A DNA stretch of 64,000 nucleotides. Source: Dactylosporangium aurantiacum. GTDB taxonomy: Bacteria; Actinomycetota; Actinomycetes; Mycobacteriales; Micromonosporaceae. Below, piece by piece: positions 51,154 to 59,750 of the stretch. The translations under genes were made by a program, and so were the position numbers. Position 1 is the stretch's first letter; the number at the start of each line of letters is the position of its first letter. Where the stretch lies: positions 91,536 to 155,535 of the forward strand of contig NZ_JNYJ01000029.1 in assembly GCF_000716715.1 (NCBI RefSeq). The letters run 5' to 3'. Under the pieces are notes generated by a model. The model did not search any database, had not been told where the DNA came from, and worked only from the letters and a program-made list of their open reading frames with translations.

Positions 51154-51813
51154 CTAGTTGGCGGGGATGGCGAGCTGGTCGAGCAGAGTGCGGACGCGGC
51201 GTTCGAGCTCGTCGCGGATCGGCCGGACGGTGGTGACGTCGAGGCCGGCGGGGTCCTCGACGTCCCAGTTCTCGTAGCGGGTGCCCGGGAAGACGGGGCA
51301 GGCGTCGCCGCAGCCCATGGTGACCACGACGGTGGCGGCACGGACGATCTCGTCGGTCCACGGCTTCGGGTACTCGTCGGTGATGTCGATCCCACGTTCG
51401 GCCATCGCCGTCACGGCGGCGGGGTTGATCTCCCGGCCGGGTTCGGAGCCGCCGGACCAGGCCACGGCGCGGTCGCCGGCGAGGTGGGTGAAGAACCCCA
51501 GCGCTATCTGGGAGCGGCCCGCGTTGTGGGTGCACAGGAACAGCACGACGGGTTTGCCGTCGCGGTGGTGGCCTTCGACGCGGGCGAGTGCGTGCAGGCG
51601 CTGCCGGGCGAAGCGTTCGGCGAGCAGCGGCAGGAAGTTCGGCACGCTGGACAGGGTGGCGAACTGCTCGTAGCTGGTGTGCAGGAACCGTTCGATGGTC
51701 TCGGTGCCGTAGGTGCCGTCGAACTCCCGCGCGAGCCGCGTCGCGGCGGTGCGCAGCGCGAGTTGCTGGTCGACGGACAGGTCCGGGTGGTAGTAGACGA
51801 CTGCATCAGTCAT
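51154..51813 (-). CDS. Three-helix-bundle domain fused to arsenate reductase
   Basis: The 219-residue protein has an N-terminal helical dimerisation domain of about 80 residues (AATRLAREFDGTYGTETIER, FLHTSYEQFATLS). A LMW-phosphatase ArsC domain follows with VLFLCTHNAGRSQIALGFF and VTMGCGDACPVFPGTRYENW. This fusion is common in actinobacteria. It probably reduces arsenate in the same way as the stand-alone ArsC. Its start overlaps the ArsR-fusion gene by 8 bp, and the aquaporin gene follows after 35 bp. Confidence 0.88.
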   Translation of the reverse strand: MTDAVVYYHPDLSVDQQLALRTAATRLAREFDGTYGTETIERFLHTSYEQFATLSSVPNFLPLLAERFARQRLHALARVEGHHRDGKPVVLFLCTHNAGRSQIALGFFTHLAGDRAVAWSGGSEPGREINPAAVTAMAERGIDITDEYPKPWTDEIVRAATVVVTMGCGDACPVFPGTRYENWDVEDPAGLDVTTVRPIRDELERRVRTLLDQLAIPAN

Positions 51814-52519
51814 GACAGGGCTCCGGTGCGCTGGGTGGGAGCGGGCGACCTGCGGGTTGCAGGGCTGGTGCGAGCCGGTCGATCCGTGCGGCGAGGTCGG
51901 CGAAGGTGGCCTCGAACGCGGCGTCGGTGTCCGCCGGTGCCGGGACCGACCAGTGCAGCCGCGGCCGGACGCCCTGGGTGAGGTCCTCGTGGGCGTTGTC
52001 GCAGACGGCGACGACAAGGTCGGTGTCTTGGACGACATCGGCGACGTGGGCGGTGCCGGTCGCGTTGATCAGCAGCCCGTGGCGGCGCGCCACGTTCACG
52101 GCGCGGGGGTGGACCCGGGCCGCTGGCTGGGTGCCGGCCGACGCGGCAGGGATGGTGGCGCGGTGCGTCCAGAGGGCGGCGGCGAGCTGGGAGCGGGCGG
52201 AGTTGTGCGTGCAGACGAACACCACTCGCGCCACGTCGGTCAGGACCGGCGCGGCCAGGGACGCGAGCGCGCCGGGCTCGAGGCGCAGGTAGGTGCGGCG
52301 CCGGTCGCCTTCGGACCGGGTCCGCACCAGCAGGCCTGCCTCATCGAGGACGTTGACGTGATGGGCGACGAGGTTGGTGGGCAGATCCAGGGCGCGGGCG
52401 ATCTCGCCGGGCGAGGCGTCGCCAAGGGTGAGCGTGTCCACGATGGCCAGGCGTGCCGGGTCACCGAGTGCGGCGTGGATCCGGGCGCGCCGCTGCACCG
52501 AAGAAAGCTCAGCGTTCAT
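51806..52519 (-). CDS. ArsR regulator fused to an ArsC-like phosphatase domain
   Basis: The 237-residue protein has an N-terminal winged helix of ArsR type (RIHAALGDPARLAIVDTLTL, SPGEIARALDLPTNLVAHHV). A LMW-phosphatase domain follows at about 95-225 with VVFVCTHNSARSQLAAALW. The second domain keeps the Cys and Arg of the loop. It lacks the GCGDxCP motif of the other two reductases, so it may sense and not reduce. It heads the six-gene minus-strand arsenic operon, divergent from a 301-residue protein gene. Confidence 0.86.
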   Translation of the reverse strand: MNAELSSVQRRARIHAALGDPARLAIVDTLTLGDASPGEIARALDLPTNLVAHHVNVLDEAGLLVRTRSEGDRRRTYLRLEPGALASLAAPVLTDVARVVFVCTHNSARSQLAAALWTHRATIPAASAGTQPAARVHPRAVNVARRHGLLINATGTAHVADVVQDTDLVVAVCDNAHEDLTQGVRPRLHWSVPAPADTDAAFEATFADLAARIDRLAPALQPAGRPLPPSAPEPCHD

Positions 52520-52614
52520 TGACTCAATGTTCTGCGAGCTTCCTGCACCTCGTCAAATGAACAGCAGGTGACGCGATCACGGACCGGTTCTCGGTACGTA
52601 TTGCGGTTGTCGCG

Positions 52615-52631
52615 CTCCGTAAACTACGGAG
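52615..52631. promoter_or_regulatory. 17-bp dyad in the divergent ars promoter region
   Basis: CTCCGTA-AAC-TACGGAG is a perfect inverted repeat. It overlaps TAAACT (52620-52625), a -10-like hexamer 7 bp before GTG 52633. It is placed so that a repressor would block the leaderless plus-strand gene. It lies about 95 bp from the ArsR-fusion start, so the binding protein is uncertain. Confidence 0.5.
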
Positions 52632-52632
52632 T

Positions 52633-53538
52633 GTGACTGATGGAGATCGGGTGGAGCGGGATGCCCACGCCGCGGTGACGGCATTTGTGTCCCGGGCTCG
52701 CCGAGTCGAGGCGCATTCGCTCGCCCGCGATCGGAAAGCCCTGGTGCAGTTGGCAACCATGACGTTCCCGGCCGTGGTCGATCGGGTGACGGGTCTGGCG
52801 ACCATCGTGCAGCACCTGCCGCCGGAGGAGTTGGTCGAGTCGGCGGCGGCCCGGGTGCGGCCGTTGATTCTCAGCGACGACCCGACCTTCCACGCGAAGG
52901 TCACCGCCGGCCTCGGATACCTGCTGCGGGCGGCGTCCGCGCCGCAGGATGTCATGGACGACCTGAAGGGTTTGCGGGCGCAGTGGGGGGCGATCAAGCC
53001 CAGGGGCCAGGAGGTGCGGGGCTATTCGCTGGAGCGGTCGGTGGCGGGCTCGGGCGTGTCCGAGCGCCTCGCAGACAACGTCCTGGGGTTCGCCTGGATC
53101 TACGGCGACGTGGTCCACAACGACACCGAGCGGCTCACGCTGACGCAGTCGTTCGGTGTCGTAGAACGGTTCCGGGCCGCGGTGCCGCTCATCGCCCAGA
53201 TCATGGTGCTCACGATCGCCACCCTGAACTTCATCCGCGTTCAGCACCGCGACGGCCTGCTTCCCATCGACGACGGCCTGTTCGAGGCGCCCGTCGTCGT
53301 CACCGAGACGACGTTTCGCATGCAGGGGCAGATCTTCCTAGCGGAGCTGCCCGCGGACGGTGAGCCGCTGGCGGTGCCGACCATCGGGGACGAGCTCGGC
53401 CCGGCCTGGAAGCCGATCCATCAGGTGATCCGGCCGCGCACCACGGCGGGCACCGACGCTCCTACCAGCCCTGCCACCGACGCCGCGGACGCAGACCTCG
53501 CCGAGGTACCACCGCCGGACCGAGACACCGCGAACTGA
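52633..53538 (+). CDS. Hypothetical protein divergent from the ars operon
   Basis: The 301-residue soluble protein is mostly helical. Recognisable stretches are VTAFVSRARRVEAHSLARDR, PRGQEVRGYSLERSVAGSGV and FAWIYGDVVHNDTERL, but no family is known to me. The last 40 residues are Thr/Pro/Asp-rich and unstructured. GTG 52633 follows a TAAACT hexamer by 7 bp, so it is probably leaderless. Its place between two ArsR-type genes may be by chance or may mark an arsenic-linked role. Confidence 0.6.
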   Translation: MTDGDRVERDAHAAVTAFVSRARRVEAHSLARDRKALVQLATMTFPAVVDRVTGLATIVQHLPPEELVESAAARVRPLILSDDPTFHAKVTAGLGYLLRAASAPQDVMDDLKGLRAQWGAIKPRGQEVRGYSLERSVAGSGVSERLADNVLGFAWIYGDVVHNDTERLTLTQSFGVVERFRAAVPLIAQIMVLTIATLNFIRVQHRDGLLPIDDGLFEAPVVVTETTFRMQGQIFLAELPADGEPLAVPTIGDELGPAWKPIHQVIRPRTTAGTDAPTSPATDAADADLAEVPPPDRDTAN

Positions 53539-53650
53539 CCCGCCACGGGGCAAACCGCAAGGCCGCCAGCGCCACCCGCTGCGAACGGGCGTGGCCAGCG
53601 ACTGCTGCCGTGGGCGCCACCTGTCCGCGTCGGCCGCCCGCCCACCTCGA

Positions 53651-54031
53651 TCAGCCTGCGGCCGACGCGGCGTCCACCATCAGCAGGGTGGCGAGCTGCC
53701 GCATGACGCCCGGCCGGGCCCGGTAGTAAACCCAGGTGCCACGGCGGTCGGAGTCGACCAGGCCGGCCTCGCGCAGGGTCTTGAGATGGTGAGAGATCGT
53801 CGGCCCGGACAGCTCGAACGCCGGGGTCAGGTCGCACACGCACATCTCCCCATCCGGGGCCGAGGCGATCATCGACATGAGCTGCAGTCGCACCGGGTCG
53901 CCGAGCGCCTTGAACGCCGGCGCGAGCACTGCAGCGGTCTCGGCCGGGATGCGATGCTGCGCGATCGGCGGGCAGCACGGCTCGGCCGCATTCAAATCTG
54001 TGAGCGAGAGCACCGCCGCTTGCTTTGACAT
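53651..54031 (-). CDS. arsR: ArsR/SmtB arsenite-responsive repressor
   Basis: The 126-residue repressor has the winged helix FKALGDPVRLQLMSMIASAP and SGPTISHHLKTLREAGLV. Cysteine pairs at C19-C20 (EPCCPP) and C64/C66 (MCVCDL) match the type in Corynebacterium glutamicum ArsR, where an N-terminal CC pair and a helix-5 cysteine bind As(III). It is divergent from a 52-residue protein gene; the gap contains CAAATCAG (54052-54059) and CTGTTTG (54067-54073), an imperfect dyad that could be its operator. Confidence 0.9.
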   Translation of the reverse strand: MSKQAAVLSLTDLNAAEPCCPPIAQHRIPAETAAVLAPAFKALGDPVRLQLMSMIASAPDGEMCVCDLTPAFELSGPTISHHLKTLREAGLVDSDRRGTWVYYRARPGVMRQLATLLMVDAASAAG

Positions 54032-54121
54032 GCCTCTAGGTTGACAGATCTCAAATCAGCGTGCAACTGTTTGATTCGACGGACGTCAAGACAGTCAGGG
54101 TCGCACGATGAGGAGATCACC

Positions 54122-54280
54122 ATGTTCCGTTTCGCCCGCCGCCTCACCGGCCGCACCGCCGTACCTGCCGGGGTTCAGTTCTGCGACAGCTGCGCCGAGG
54201 TCAGCACCACCGCCGACCGCGCCCGACGGCGCATGGACCGCACCCGCGCCGACCTAACCGCCCTGGCCGGTCTCCGCTGA
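54122..54280 (+). CDS. Small CxxC protein in the arsenic island
   Basis: The 52-residue protein reads MFRFARRLTGRTAVPAGVQF then CDSCAEVSTTADRARRRMDR and a short tail. It has one CxxC pair and is otherwise basic. ATG 54122 has AGGAGATCACC upstream, an excellent ribosome site, which is the main evidence that it is a gene. It is divergent from arsR and probably under its control. A thiol-based binding or redox role fits its position but is not shown. Confidence 0.6.
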   Translation: MFRFARRLTGRTAVPAGVQFCDSCAEVSTTADRARRRMDRTRADLTALAGLR

Positions 54281-54390
54281 CCCGGCAACGCGGTCCACCC
54301 AGCGTCCCAAGCCAGGCCTATACCCATCGCACCCAAACCACCCACCAGCGTCCATCCCTCATTCGTTCCGATCGTTGAAGGAGCATGACC

Positions 54391-54648
54391 ATGACCGACA
54401 TCCACACCCAGACGCCCGCACAGGGTGGTTTCGCCGGCGACCCCGCGGCCGCCCTCACCGCCGCCGGCACCGGCGGCTGTTGCGGCAACCCGCCGCAGGG
54501 CACGCTCACGCTGCCCGACCCGGTCGAAGCGGCCGCCAGCGGGTCGCCGTGCTGCGGCACCGCGGCCGAGGCGACGGAGGCGGGGGCCTGCTGCGGGACG
54601 TCGGCGAAGGCCGAGGCGGTCGCCTCCGGCGCGAGTTGCTGCGGATGA
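54391..54648 (+). CDS. Cysteine-rich protein with four CCG motifs
   Basis: The 85-residue protein has eight cysteines arranged as four CCG triplets at 30-32 (TGGCCGNP), 54-56 (SPCCGT), 67-69 (GACCGT) and 83-85, the very C-terminus. The rest is Ala/Thr/Gly-rich and has no predicted fold. AAGGAG lies seven bases before ATG 54391; the ATG at 54385 is too close to that site. The last triplet ends at the stop, which overlaps the M28 peptidase start (ATGA). Paired cysteines are well suited to bind As(III). No family name is known to me. Confidence 0.8.
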   Translation: MTDIHTQTPAQGGFAGDPAAALTAAGTGGCCGNPPQGTLTLPDPVEAAASGSPCCGTAAEATEAGACCGTSAKAEAVASGASCCG

Positions 54649-55985
54649 GCGCCGTCGCCGGCCAGCCCGCCGCGACCACAACCGTCAGTCAGGCCGTCGC
54701 GGAGGTCCTCGCCGGACTGCTCGGCACGGTCTCCGGAGAGCGGATGGCCGCGACGGTCGCGACCCTCGCCAGCGGGCCATTCACCGGCCGGCGGGTCGGG
54801 TCGGCCGGCGGCGCCGCAGGCCGCGCGTGGCTCGCCCAGCACCTCGCCGATCTCGGCGCCACGGTGACCCTGGAGCCGTTCCAGGTCCGGTTCGTCCCCG
54901 AGGTCTACACCGTCCCGACGGTACTGTGGCACGACGGCAGCACCACCCGGCGGCTCGCCTTCGGCCGCGACGTCGCGGTCCACCTGGCCTCCGCAGACCA
55001 GCCCTTGGTGCAACGCGGTGACCTGGCCGTGGCCGGCGCCGGCGACCCGGCCGGCCGGTGGCTGCTCGTCCCGGCCGGAATGACCCTCTTCGACGCCTAC
55101 GGTCACGCCCACGGCGCGCTCGGACTGCTGTTCGGCCGGGGCGTGGACGCCGACGGCTGGCACTACACAATGCTCGCCGGCCCGAACCCCGGCCCGCTGC
55201 CGATCCTCACCCTCGACACCGCCACCCACACCACCCTCCTCGCGGCCGCACAGACCGGCGGCTGGCTCGCCGGAAACACACCGATCCGGCGGCTCGACGT
55301 TCCCGCGACCAACCTGCACGGCACCTGGCCCACCACGACGCCCACCGACTCGCCCACCGATTCGTCCGCTGTCGCTGATGGCGATGTGGGTACCGATGCG
55401 GGCACCGAGGTGCTGCTGACGGCACATTACGACGGCGTCGGTGACCATCCGGGACTGCGGCAACCCGCCGCGGCGGACAACGGCAGCGGTGTCGCCGTCG
55501 TCCTCGAGGCCGCCCGCGTCCTCGCCGGGCATCTGCCCGGCGGCACCCGGTTGTCGATCGCGTTGCTCGACGCCGAGGAGGCCGGCGCGCTGGGCTCCGC
55601 GCACCACGCGGCGCAGCTGCGCGCGACCGGCGCAACGCCGCTCGTCATCAACGTCGACGGCGCGGGGAACCTGCACCAGGCCGCCGCGGTCGAGGCCGGC
55701 GGACCCGCCCACGCGCTCCTGGCCGCGCTCGACCAGGCCGGACGGCACACCGGCCTGCCCTTGGTCGCCGGGCCGGTCGCCTCCGACAACCGCCGCTACG
55801 CCGCCGCCGGTCTGGCCGCGGTCGGCATCGGCGCGGGCATGGCCGGCTATCACAGCCCGGCCGACACCGCGGACCGCGTGGAGACCGCCACCCTGACCGC
55901 CGTCGCGAAGCTCGTCGTCGCGACCAGCTGGCTGGCGAGCACCGATCCGGCTACACTTCAATCGTTGATCGGCGATAAACGATGA
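54645..55985 (+). CDS. M28-family zinc metallopeptidase
   Basis: The 446-residue peptidase has the co-catalytic zinc ligands recognisable in LLTAHYDGVGD, AADNGSGVAVVLEAAR and LLDAEEAGALGSAHHA, plus a late histidine in GYHSPADTADRV. The first 230 residues form the N-terminal part with GRRVGSAGGAAGRAWLAQHL and a PA-like insert. No signal peptide is seen, so it acts in the cytoplasm. It is translationally coupled to the CCG protein gene (ATGA), which is unusual for an arsenic cluster. Its 3' end carries the operator of the next arsR-like gene. Confidence 0.85.
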   Translation: MSAVAGQPAATTTVSQAVAEVLAGLLGTVSGERMAATVATLASGPFTGRRVGSAGGAAGRAWLAQHLADLGATVTLEPFQVRFVPEVYTVPTVLWHDGSTTRRLAFGRDVAVHLASADQPLVQRGDLAVAGAGDPAGRWLLVPAGMTLFDAYGHAHGALGLLFGRGVDADGWHYTMLAGPNPGPLPILTLDTATHTTLLAAAQTGGWLAGNTPIRRLDVPATNLHGTWPTTTPTDSPTDSSAVADGDVGTDAGTEVLLTAHYDGVGDHPGLRQPAAADNGSGVAVVLEAARVLAGHLPGGTRLSIALLDAEEAGALGSAHHAAQLRATGATPLVINVDGAGNLHQAAAVEAGGPAHALLAALDQAGRHTGLPLVAGPVASDNRRYAAAGLAAVGIGAGMAGYHSPADTADRVETATLTAVAKLVVATSWLASTDPATLQSLIGDKR

Positions 55986-55988
55986 AGT
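55955..55988. promoter_or_regulatory. ArsR-type operator overlapping the M28 stop
   Basis: ACTTCAATCGTTGATCG and CGATAAACGATGAAGT form an imperfect inverted repeat of about 34 bp. It ends 6 bp before the next ArsR gene and covers the stop codon of the peptidase gene (55983-55985). Such dyads with TTGAT/ATAAA half-sites are typical ArsR operators, so this regulator likely controls itself and arsN from here. Confidence 0.6.
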
Positions 55989-55994
55989 TGGTGG

Positions 55995-56327
55995 ATGGTG
56001 AGCGAGCTCCTCGACCGGGCGACCGCGGAGACGTACGCGTCGTGGTTCCGGGCCCTCGCGGACCCGTCGCGGGTGCAGATCGTGGAGTACCTGGCGCGGC
56101 AGGGCAAGCCGCTGAGCGTCGGGGAGATCGTGGCCGCGGTCGGGCTGGCACAGTCGACCGTGTCGCAGCACCTGAAGGTCCTCACCGAGGTCCGGTTCGT
56201 GCTCGTGGAGCCGGTCGGCACCGCCCGGCACTACCGGATCAACACCGCCTGCATCGCGTGCTTCCCGTCCGCTGCCGACGTCGTGATGGGCAAGCCGGCC
56301 CCCAGCCCGGTCGGCGGCTGCGCATGA
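55995..56327 (+). CDS. ArsR-family repressor with C-terminal CxxC
   Basis: The 110-residue winged-helix protein has ASWFRALADPSRVQIVEYLA and GLAQSTVSQHLKVLTEVRFV. Near the C-terminus C86 and C89 (TACIACFPSA) and C109 form a possible As(III) site of a kind unlike that in the 126-residue ArsR. The gene overlaps the acetyltransferase start (ATGA), so the two make a unit. ATG 55995 or GTG 55998 can start it. Confidence 0.86.
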   Translation: MVSELLDRATAETYASWFRALADPSRVQIVEYLARQGKPLSVGEIVAAVGLAQSTVSQHLKVLTEVRFVLVEPVGTARHYRINTACIACFPSAADVVMGKPAPSPVGGCA

Positions 56328-56848
56328 CCGACATCGCGGTCCGGGCGATGACCGCCGCCGACGCCGCCGCGGTCCTGGCGATCTACCAGGCGGGCATGGA
56401 CGCCGGCAACGCCAGCTTCGAGGACACCGCCCCCACCTGGGAGGTGTTCGACGCGGGCAAGCTGCCGCAACATCGCTACGTCGCAGCAGACCCTGCAGAC
56501 CCTGCGGATCCGGGCGGCACGGTGCTCGGTTGGGTTGCGGTCTCCCGGGTGTCGGCGCGGCAGGTGTACGCCGGGGTCGTCGAGCACTCCGTCTACGTCG
56601 ACCCCGGCGCGCAGGGCCGCGGCGTGGGCCGGGCGCTACTGACCGCGTTGATCGCCTCGACCGAGGCGGCCGGGATCTGGACCATCCAGTCCGGCGTCTT
56701 CCCGGAGAACACCGCCAGCCGCGCCCTGCACCGCGCCGCCGGGTTCCGCGAAGTCGGCATCCGCGAACGCGTCGGCCGGCACGCTAGCCAGGGCAACCGG
56801 TGGCGCGACGTCGTCTTCGTCGAACGCCGCAGCCCGCACGTCACCTGA
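56324..56848 (+). CDS. arsN: ArsN-like GNAT N-acetyltransferase
   Basis: The 174-residue acetyltransferase is close to the phosphinothricin acetyltransferase group. It has VRAMTAADAAAVLAIYQAGM, NASFEDTAPTWE, the HSVYVDPGAQGRGVGRALL acetyl-CoA loop and SGVFPENTASRALHRAAGFR. ArsN1 members of this group acetylate arsinothricin or methylarsenical-type amino acids and give resistance. The coupling to an ArsR gene supports that reading over plain phosphinothricin resistance. The substrate remains to be shown. Confidence 0.82.
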   Translation: MTDIAVRAMTAADAAAVLAIYQAGMDAGNASFEDTAPTWEVFDAGKLPQHRYVAADPADPADPGGTVLGWVAVSRVSARQVYAGVVEHSVYVDPGAQGRGVGRALLTALIASTEAAGIWTIQSGVFPENTASRALHRAAGFREVGIRERVGRHASQGNRWRDVVFVERRSPHVT

Positions 56849-56958
56849 CATCACAGCAACACCCGGCACCCACCCAGCACCGCCTCCACCATCGACCGCC
56901 ACCAGCACCGCAGTCCACCCACGTATTTCGAGAACTGTCAAGACAGAGGAGTTTCGCC

Positions 56959-58389
56959 ATGACCACCCGCTTGGAAGACCTGCCCGTCGTCGTGATCGGG
57001 GCCGGCCCGGTCGGTTTGGCCGCCGCCGCGCACCTGCACGAGCGAGGTCTGCCGTTCACCGTCCTGGAAGCCGGTGACGGCCCGGCCACCGCGGTGCGGC
57101 AATGGGGGCACGTGCGGCTGTTCTCGCCGTGGCGGTACACCATCGACGCCGCATCCCGTCGCCTCCTCGCCGACGCCGGCTGGGTCGAGCCCGACGCCGA
57201 GCGGCTGCCGACCGGCGCGCAGCTCGCCGACGAGTACCTGCAACCCCTCGCCGACTTGCCCGCGCTCAAGCCACACGTGCGCTACGGCGCCCGCGTGGTG
57301 GCCGTCACCCGGCTGGGCCTGGACCGGCTGCGCACCGCCGGCCGCGACCAGGCGCCGTTCCTGGTTCGCCTCGGCGACGGCACGGACCTGCTCGCCCGGG
57401 CGGTGATCGACGCGTCGGGCACCTGGTCCACGCCGAACGTCCTCGGCGCGTCCGGCATCCCCGCGCACGGCGAGACCGCGGCCGCGGCGTTCATCGAGCA
57501 CGCCCTGCCCGACGTCCTCGGCGCGGACCGGGACCGGTTCGCCGGCAAGCGCACCCTCGTCGTCGGCGCCGGGCACTCCGCCGCCAACACGCTGCTCGTC
57601 CTCGCCCAACTCGCCCAAGAGGTGTCGGGCACGGAGGTCACCTGGGCGATCCGGGCGGCGAGCCCGGCCCGCACCTACGGCGGCGAGACCGCCGACGCGC
57701 TGCCGGCCCGCGGCGCAATCGGCACCCGACTGCGCGAGCACGTGGACGCCGGCCGGATCCGGCTCGTCACCGGATTCTCCGCGCAAACCGTCACCGTCAA
57801 GGCCGACGGCGAGGTCGAAGTGTCCGACGGTGTCCGCGCCCTCGAAGTCGACCGGATCGTGGCCGCGACCGGGTTCCGCCCCGACCACGGCATCGTCTCC
57901 GAGCTTCGGCTCGACCTGGACCCGATCCTCGGCTCGACCCGCGCCCTCGCCCCGCTCATCGACCCCAACGAGCACTCCTGCGGCACCGTCCCGCCGCACG
58001 GCGTCGACGAACTCACCCACCCCGAGCCCGGCTTCTACGCCATCGGCATGAAGTCCTACGGCCGGGCGCCGACGTTCCTCCTGGCGACCGGCTACGAGCA
58101 GGCCCGCTCCGTCGTCGCCGCCCTCGCCGGCGACTGGGCCGCGGCCCGCGACGTCCAGCTCGACCTGCCCGAGACCGGCGTGTGCAACAGCAATCCGATC
58201 CTTGGCGACGAGACCGCCGCGGCCGAGGGCAGCAGCTGCTGTGGCAGCACACCGACCGACGTCGTCGCCCCTGCGGCCGGGCGCGGGCTAGCCACCGGCA
58301 TCGCCGGTGGGCTGCTGTCGTCGCCGCTGACGCTGGTGTCCGCGTCGCAGTCGGGCGCGGGTGAGCAGAGCGGCGGTTGCTGCGGCTGA
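56959..58389 (+). CDS. Flavin-dependent oxidoreductase with C-terminal CCG tails
   Basis: The 476-residue protein has FAD motif VVVIGAGPVGLAAAAHLHER and NADP motif TLVVGAGHSAANTLLVLAQL, as in flavin monooxygenases of arsenic islands (ArsO/ArsT-like). After the catalytic part (FLLATGYEQARSVVAALAG) comes a tail of about 60 residues. It bears a CCG at C427-C428 (GSSCCGST) and a second CCG as the last three residues. The same triplet fills the small protein at 54391. AGAGGAG lies before ATG 56959. The MFS gene overlaps its stop (TGATG). Confidence 0.82.
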   Translation: MTTRLEDLPVVVIGAGPVGLAAAAHLHERGLPFTVLEAGDGPATAVRQWGHVRLFSPWRYTIDAASRRLLADAGWVEPDAERLPTGAQLADEYLQPLADLPALKPHVRYGARVVAVTRLGLDRLRTAGRDQAPFLVRLGDGTDLLARAVIDASGTWSTPNVLGASGIPAHGETAAAAFIEHALPDVLGADRDRFAGKRTLVVGAGHSAANTLLVLAQLAQEVSGTEVTWAIRAASPARTYGGETADALPARGAIGTRLREHVDAGRIRLVTGFSAQTVTVKADGEVEVSDGVRALEVDRIVAATGFRPDHGIVSELRLDLDPILGSTRALAPLIDPNEHSCGTVPPHGVDELTHPEPGFYAIGMKSYGRAPTFLLATGYEQARSVVAALAGDWAAARDVQLDLPETGVCNSNPILGDETAAAEGSSCCGSTPTDVVAPAAGRGLATGIAGGLLSSPLTLVSASQSGAGEQSGGCCG

Positions 58390-59750
58390 TGGCACCGCTG
58401 CCAAGTCCGGCGGCTCCCGGCGCACGGGCCGGGAGCCACCGGGCTTTCCACGGATGGCGGATCGTCGCCGTCTTCGCGGTCACGCAGACCGCCGGGTACG
58501 GCTGCCTCTACTACACCTTCGCCGTCCTGCTGCACCCGATCGCCGCCGACCTCCACACCACGGCGACCGCAGTCACCGGCGCGATCACCACCGCGCTGCT
58601 CGCCTCGGCAGCCGCGGCGGTGCCCGTCGGCCGGTGGCTGGACCGCCACGGCGGCCGCGCGCTCATGACCGCCGGGTCGCTCGCCGGCGCCGGGCTGCTC
58701 ATCGCCTGCTCCCAGGTGCGCACCGTGTGGCAGCTGTACATGGTGTTCACCGGGCTCGGCATCGCGATGGCGATGGCGCTGTATGAGCCTGCGACCGCGG
58801 TCATTGTGTCGTGGTTCGACCAGGCCCACCGCTCCAAGGCGGTGCTGGCGATGATCGTCGTGGCCGGGTTCGCCAGCACCATCTTCATGCCGCTCACCGG
58901 CCTGCTCGAGCACCGCCACGGCTGGCGCACCACCCTGCTCGTCCTGGCCGGCGTCTACGCCGCCGTCGCGGTGCCGCTGCACGCTCTCGTCGTGCGCCGC
59001 GCACCGACCGACCCGACCGACTCGACCAATCCGGCCGGCCCAGCGCGCCGTCGACCGAGCACGACGGACGAGCGGCGGGTACTGATCAGGGCGGCGGTTC
59101 GGGACGGGCGGTTCTGGTGCCTGGCCGTCGCGTTCGTCGCGCACGGCGCCGCGATGAGCGCTATGACCGTCCACCTCGTCGGGTTCCTCACCAGCAAAGG
59201 GCACCCGGTCACGTTCGCCGCGACCGTCGCCGGGCTCCTCGGCGTGCTGTCCGTCACCGGCCGGGTCCTGCTCACCGGCGCGCAACGCCGAATCCGGCTG
59301 CACCGCGTCGTCGCCGTCATCTTCTCCGTGCAGGCCGCCGCCGCGCTCACCCTGCCGTTCGTCGGCGCCACGCGGCCCGGTGCCGCCGTGGCGGTGATCG
59401 GGTTCGGGATCGGGTTCGGCGTTGCCAGCCTCGCCACCCCGGCGCTGCTCGCGGACCGGTACGGCACCACCGCCTACGCCAGCATCGCCGGCACCCTCGC
59501 CGCGCCCGTCACCCTCGCCAAGGCCGGCGCACCGCTCGGCGCCGCCGCCCTCGCCGCCGCCGGCGGCTACACCCCGGTCCTAGTCACCATCGGCGCCTGC
59601 AGCCTTGTCGCCGCGGCCGGCATCCTCACCCGAGCCGACTCGCCGACGCCGACACCGCACCGCCCGCCTCACTCGGCCGAGGAACGCGCCGACAGCGACG
59701 CCATCCACCACGCCGCCGGTGCCGACAGCCCGTACCTCACCAGGCCGTAG
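58389..59750 (+). CDS. MFS exporter of the arsenic island
   Basis: The 453-residue transporter has 12 helices and begins GWRIVAVFAVTQTAGYGCLY, with the loop motif PVGRWLDRHGGRALMT. The second half contains FGVASLATPALLADRYGTTA. It resembles the monocarboxylate/oxalate branch of MFS seen next to flavin monooxygenase genes in actinobacterial ars clusters. It overlaps the oxidoreductase by one base, so the two are coupled and it may export that enzyme's product. It is unlike ArsJ, for which the partner GAPDH is also missing. Confidence 0.82.
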   Translation: MAPLPSPAAPGARAGSHRAFHGWRIVAVFAVTQTAGYGCLYYTFAVLLHPIAADLHTTATAVTGAITTALLASAAAAVPVGRWLDRHGGRALMTAGSLAGAGLLIACSQVRTVWQLYMVFTGLGIAMAMALYEPATAVIVSWFDQAHRSKAVLAMIVVAGFASTIFMPLTGLLEHRHGWRTTLLVLAGVYAAVAVPLHALVVRRAPTDPTDSTNPAGPARRRPSTTDERRVLIRAAVRDGRFWCLAVAFVAHGAAMSAMTVHLVGFLTSKGHPVTFAATVAGLLGVLSVTGRVLLTGAQRRIRLHRVVAVIFSVQAAAALTLPFVGATRPGAAVAVIGFGIGFGVASLATPALLADRYGTTAYASIAGTLAAPVTLAKAGAPLGAAALAAAGGYTPVLVTIGACSLVAAAGILTRADSPTPTPHRPPHSAEERADSDAIHHAAGADSPYLTRP

